From the NCBI GenBank assembly GCA_964458325.1, contig CAYWIM010000010.1, positions 1-64,000 of the forward strand: a stretch of 64,000 nt of DNA. Reading direction: 5' to 3'. Each line of letters begins with the position of its first letter. The stretch's first letter is position 1. This document shows positions 61,772 through 64,000 of this stretch, in pieces. The position numbers and the translations under genes are program-made. Below the pieces are notes generated by a model, which had not been told where the DNA came from, ran no database searches, and was given only the letters and a program-made list of their open reading frames with translations. The DNA is from JAGMXM01 sp964458325 (GTDB taxonomy: Bacteria > Verrucomicrobiota > Verrucomicrobiia > Limisphaerales > UBA1319).

Positions 61772-62923
61772 TCAGGATTTCTCGATCATATGCCGGAACT
61801 GATCGAAGAGCGAGGTGGTGTCGTGGGGGCCCGGCGATGCCTCGGGATGATATTGAACGCAGAAGATCGGCCGCTGGCGATGACGCATTCCCTCGACCGT
61901 CTGGTCGTTGAGATTGATCCGATCCACCACGATTTCCGAGGGCAGAGAGGCTGGATCAACCGCAAACCCGTGGTTTTGCGAGGTGATTTCGACTTGTCCG
62001 GACTCGAGGTTTTTCACTGGCTGATTTCCGCCCCGATGGCCGAACTTGAGCTTGAACGTCGTGCCGCCCATCGCCAGGCCCAGGATCTGGTGTCCAAGGC
62101 AGATGCCGAAGATCGGAATGCCGGTGAGGATCAGGTCGCGGACTGTCTGGACTGCATAATCGAGCGCGGCAGGATCGCCCGGCCCATTGGACAGGAAAAT
62201 GCCCGCCGGCCGATGGCTGAGCGCATCCGCAGCCGGTGTGTGGGCCGGCACAACCCGGACTTGAAACCCCCGCTGACGCAAGCGGCGCAGGATGTTGTAC
62301 TTGATCCCAAAATCATAGGCCACAATGGGGATGTCCGCTGGAGGCAGGGGATCCCGAACCTGGCGGGGGTTTCCGGTCGTTTCAGCGGTCGCGAGCCGAA
62401 AGTTGGCGCTCGAGGCATCCTCCCACACGAAGTCGTTCGAGTGCGTCACTTCGCGCACGTAATCGACCCCGACCAATCCATGCCAGGACCGGGCCTGTTC
62501 CAGGGCGTCCTCGTCCGCGATGCCTTCGGTCGAGATCACGCCCTTGAGGGCGCCGCGAACCCGCAATTTCTTGGTCAGCGCGCGGGTGTCGACTCCTTGA
62601 ATACCCGGGATGCCGTGCCGGAGGAGGTAATCCCCAAGGGGTTCGTCCGCGCGCCAGTTGCTGTGGAGCGGGGCGAGCTCGCGGATGACCAAGCCGCCTA
62701 CGTGCGGCTGCCAGGACTCGATGTCTTCGACGTTCACCCCGCAATTGCCGATCAGGGGATACGTCATCGTCACGATCTGCCCTTTGTAGGACGGATCGGT
62801 CAGGATCTCCTGGTAGCCCGTCATCGAGGTGTTGAAACAGACCTCGCCCCGGGCCGTGCCTCGGGCGCCAAAGCCTTCCCCGTCATAGACGGTGCCGTCT
62901 TCGAGTGCCAGAATCGCCTTCAT
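61772..62923 (-). CDS. carA: Carbamoyl-phosphate synthase small subunit
   Basis: 383 residues. CarA is the glutamine amidotransferase that feeds ammonia to CarB to make carbamoyl phosphate for pyrimidines and arginine. KAILALEDGTVYDGEGFGAR opens the N-terminal domain; the class I amidotransferase domain has GPGDPAALDYAVQTVR, FGICLGHQILGLAMGG with the nucleophilic cysteine, and the C-terminal histidine and glutamate in FCVQYHPEASPGPHD. CarB is not in the window. A dihydroorotase gene follows nearby on the same strand. Confidence 0.96.
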   Translation of the reverse strand: MKAILALEDGTVYDGEGFGARGTARGEVCFNTSMTGYQEILTDPSYKGQIVTMTYPLIGNCGVNVEDIESWQPHVGGLVIRELAPLHSNWRADEPLGDYLLRHGIPGIQGVDTRALTKKLRVRGALKGVISTEGIADEDALEQARSWHGLVGVDYVREVTHSNDFVWEDASSANFRLATAETTGNPRQVRDPLPPADIPIVAYDFGIKYNILRRLRQRGFQVRVVPAHTPAADALSHRPAGIFLSNGPGDPAALDYAVQTVRDLILTGIPIFGICLGHQILGLAMGGTTFKLKFGHRGGNQPVKNLESGQVEITSQNHGFAVDPASLPSEIVVDRINLNDQTVEGMRHRQRPIFCVQYHPEASPGPHDTTSLFDQFRHMIEKS

Positions 62924-63004
62924 CCCATAGGCTGCCCCTGGCCGGGAGGCGCCCCCCCCTGCCGCCCGGCGTCCGTTCTTCAGGAAACAATCGAGCGCTT
63001 CACC

Positions 63005-63439
63005 CTATTTCCGGAGCTTCTCAATCTCGGCGATGAAGGGCTTTGGACCGCCCCGCATGTAACCCAGCTGCCCCACTTTCTTGCCCGCGCTGTCCAGCAC
63101 GATCACGGTGGGATAGCCGCGGATGGCGTATTCCTGCTGAAGGGCGCGGTTGGCCTTCTTGAGATCATCCGACTGCGGTTTCTTTCGGGGGAAATCGATC
63201 TCGACCAGCACCAGGTTCTTGGCGCTGAATTCGGCGAACTCGGGCGTCTTGAAAATCTCGTCCCGCAGCTTGAAGCACCAGGGGCACCAGTCCGATCCGG
63301 TGAAGTTGATCAGGACGAGTCTCTTCTCCTGGGCGGCCTTTTGCTTGGCCGCAGGAAGGTCGGTCGTCCAGACCAGTTCGGCGGCGTTCAGCGCCGCCAT
63401 CATCCAAGCCATCGTTAGTCCGATCATCAGCTTTTTCAT
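63005..63439 (-). CDS. Secreted thioredoxin-like protein
   Basis: 144 residues from MKKLMIGLTMAWMMAALNAA, a signal peptide; ATG 63445 (MPMKK) is an alternative two residues up. The thioredoxin fold holds LVLINFTGSDWCPWCFKLRD with C52-P-W-C55, then LVLVEIDFPRKKPQSDD and IRGYPTVIVLDSAGKKVGQLGY with the cis-proline. Export and the WCPWC active site fit the DUF255/thioredoxin_7-like group that fixes periplasmic thiols. It is 29 nt after the dihydroorotase stop and 81 nt before carA, on the same strand, but is unrelated to pyrimidine synthesis. Confidence 0.9.
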   Translation of the reverse strand: MKKLMIGLTMAWMMAALNAAELVWTTDLPAAKQKAAQEKRLVLINFTGSDWCPWCFKLRDEIFKTPEFAEFSAKNLVLVEIDFPRKKPQSDDLKKANRALQQEYAIRGYPTVIVLDSAGKKVGQLGYMRGGPKPFIAEIEKLRK

Positions 63440-63468
63440 AGGCATCACGTCAACCGCGATAATTTGCG

Positions 63469-64000
63469 CTATTTTTCGATATTGGCAAACCGGTTTTGTT
63501 CGCTCCACGCGAGCTGGCCGCTCACGAACGTCGCGACCGCCTTGCCCCGCAACGGCCACAGGTCGAAAGGCGTGTTCCGGGATTTGCTGGCCGACTGGCT
63601 GGCGTCGAACGTCCATCTCAGGTCCGGATCCATCACTGTGATGTCGGCGTCGGCCCCGGCTTCGAGCGTTGCCCGGCGCAAGCCGAGGATCCGAGCCGGG
63701 CCGGTGGTGAACCGGGCGATCAGCTCGGGCAACGGCATCCGGCCCGAATGAACCAGCTGCATCAGGCTCAGCCCCAGCGCAGTCTCGAGCCCGATGATCC
63801 CGAAGGGCGCGTAGTCGAACTCGACCTCTTTCTCGAACCCGCAATGCGGGGCATGATCGGTGGCGATCACCTCGAGGGTGCCATCGGCCAGGGCGTCCAG
63901 GATGGCGGCGCGGTCCTCGGCCGTCCGCAGCGGAGGGTTCATCTTGAAGCGCGTATCGTAGACCGGCCACGCCGGATGCGCAGCCCCGGCGGGCAGGTCC
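63469..64000 (-). CDS. pyrC: Dihydroorotase, C-terminal part (partial, runs off the window)
   Basis: The frame is open through the window end; the visible ~177 residues are the C-terminal half. NPPLRTAEDRAAILDALADG, VIATDHAPHCGFEKEVEFDY, GIIGLETALGLSLM and GPARILGLRRATLEAGADADITVMD are classic class I dihydroorotase blocks, with ATDHAPH carrying the aspartate of the active site. The first metal-binding motif (DxHxH) would lie beyond 64000. The gene works in the same pathway as carA, which is 1.4 kb downstream on the same strand, with a thioredoxin-like gene between them. Confidence 0.9.
   Translation of the reverse strand, partial: DLPAGAAHPAWPVYDTRFKMNPPLRTAEDRAAILDALADGTLEVIATDHAPHCGFEKEVEFDYAPFGIIGLETALGLSLMQLVHSGRMPLPELIARFTTGPARILGLRRATLEAGADADITVMDPDLRWTFDASQSASKSRNTPFDLWPLRGKAVATFVSGQLAWSEQNRFANIEK

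Overview
The window is a high-GC chromosomal segment from a Gram-negative bacterium that looks like a member of the Verrucomicrobiota, probably an uncultured one. The signs are two pseudopilin-like proteins with the [20 protein letters not shown]...KAK.KA N-terminus and an H...DG C-terminal motif, several secreted sulfatases and DUF-type glycoside hydrolases, Tat-exported Gfo/Idh/MocA oxidoreductases, lipid A and heptosyltransferase genes, and many small palindromic intergenic repeats. I see no rRNA, tRNA, CRISPR array, transposase or prophage.

Layout. 1-2.6 kb: hemL, ruvX/yqgF and truA. 2.6-12.1 kb: a secreted amidohydrolase, a DUF5107-TPR protein, an MFS transporter and a sulfatase, separated by repeat-rich spacers holding toxin-antitoxin remnants. 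12.1-15.2 kb: a collapsed type I restriction-modification locus with an hsdM tail, an intact hsdS, a broken AlbA_2/Schlafen-type gene and an hsdR head. 15.2-17.1 kb: a Gfo/Idh/MocA oxidoreductase coupled to a small HEAT-repeat protein. 17.1-18.8 kb: a gene fragment, an intact VapBC-type module and a truncated zeta-toxin-like gene. 18.8-25 kb: a TolB-SGNH fusion, a parallel beta-helix protein, a pseudopilin and a second sulfatase. 25-29.8 kb: a 1582-residue protein joining a GH127 and a GH51 arabinofuranosidase. 29.9-32.6 kb: an amidohydrolase-CBM9 fusion and a second pseudopilin.

32.6-44.4 kb is mostly housekeeping: a NYN-LOTUS protein, uvrA, a long TPR protein, ileS, acylphosphatase, a metallophosphoesterase and a GT9 heptosyltransferase. 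44.5-49.5 kb holds a small secreted protein, a dipeptide epimerase-like enolase-superfamily enzyme, an FG-GAP protein and a second oxidoreductase. 49.6-55.8 kb carries ppdK and a three-gene LPS operon on the minus strand (lpxK, an LpxL-like acyltransferase, a GT9 heptosyltransferase). 56-58 kb is a low-complexity protein of unknown role. 58-64 kb has a DUF2961/GH172 enzyme coupled to hemB, an FHA protein, carA, a thioredoxin-like protein and a truncated dihydroorotase.

Two themes stand out. The first is secreted breakdown of arabinose-containing, possibly sulfated glycans: GH127-GH51, GH172, two sulfatases, and CBM-bearing or beta-propeller accessory proteins. The second is a graveyard of defence and toxin-antitoxin genes (type I RM, zeta, VapC, addiction-module antitoxin) among dispersed palindromic repeats. 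One repeat pair lies in frame inside the signal-peptide region of a sulfatase. Most starts are inferred from protein alignments held in memory and from ribosome-binding sites; no database search was possible.
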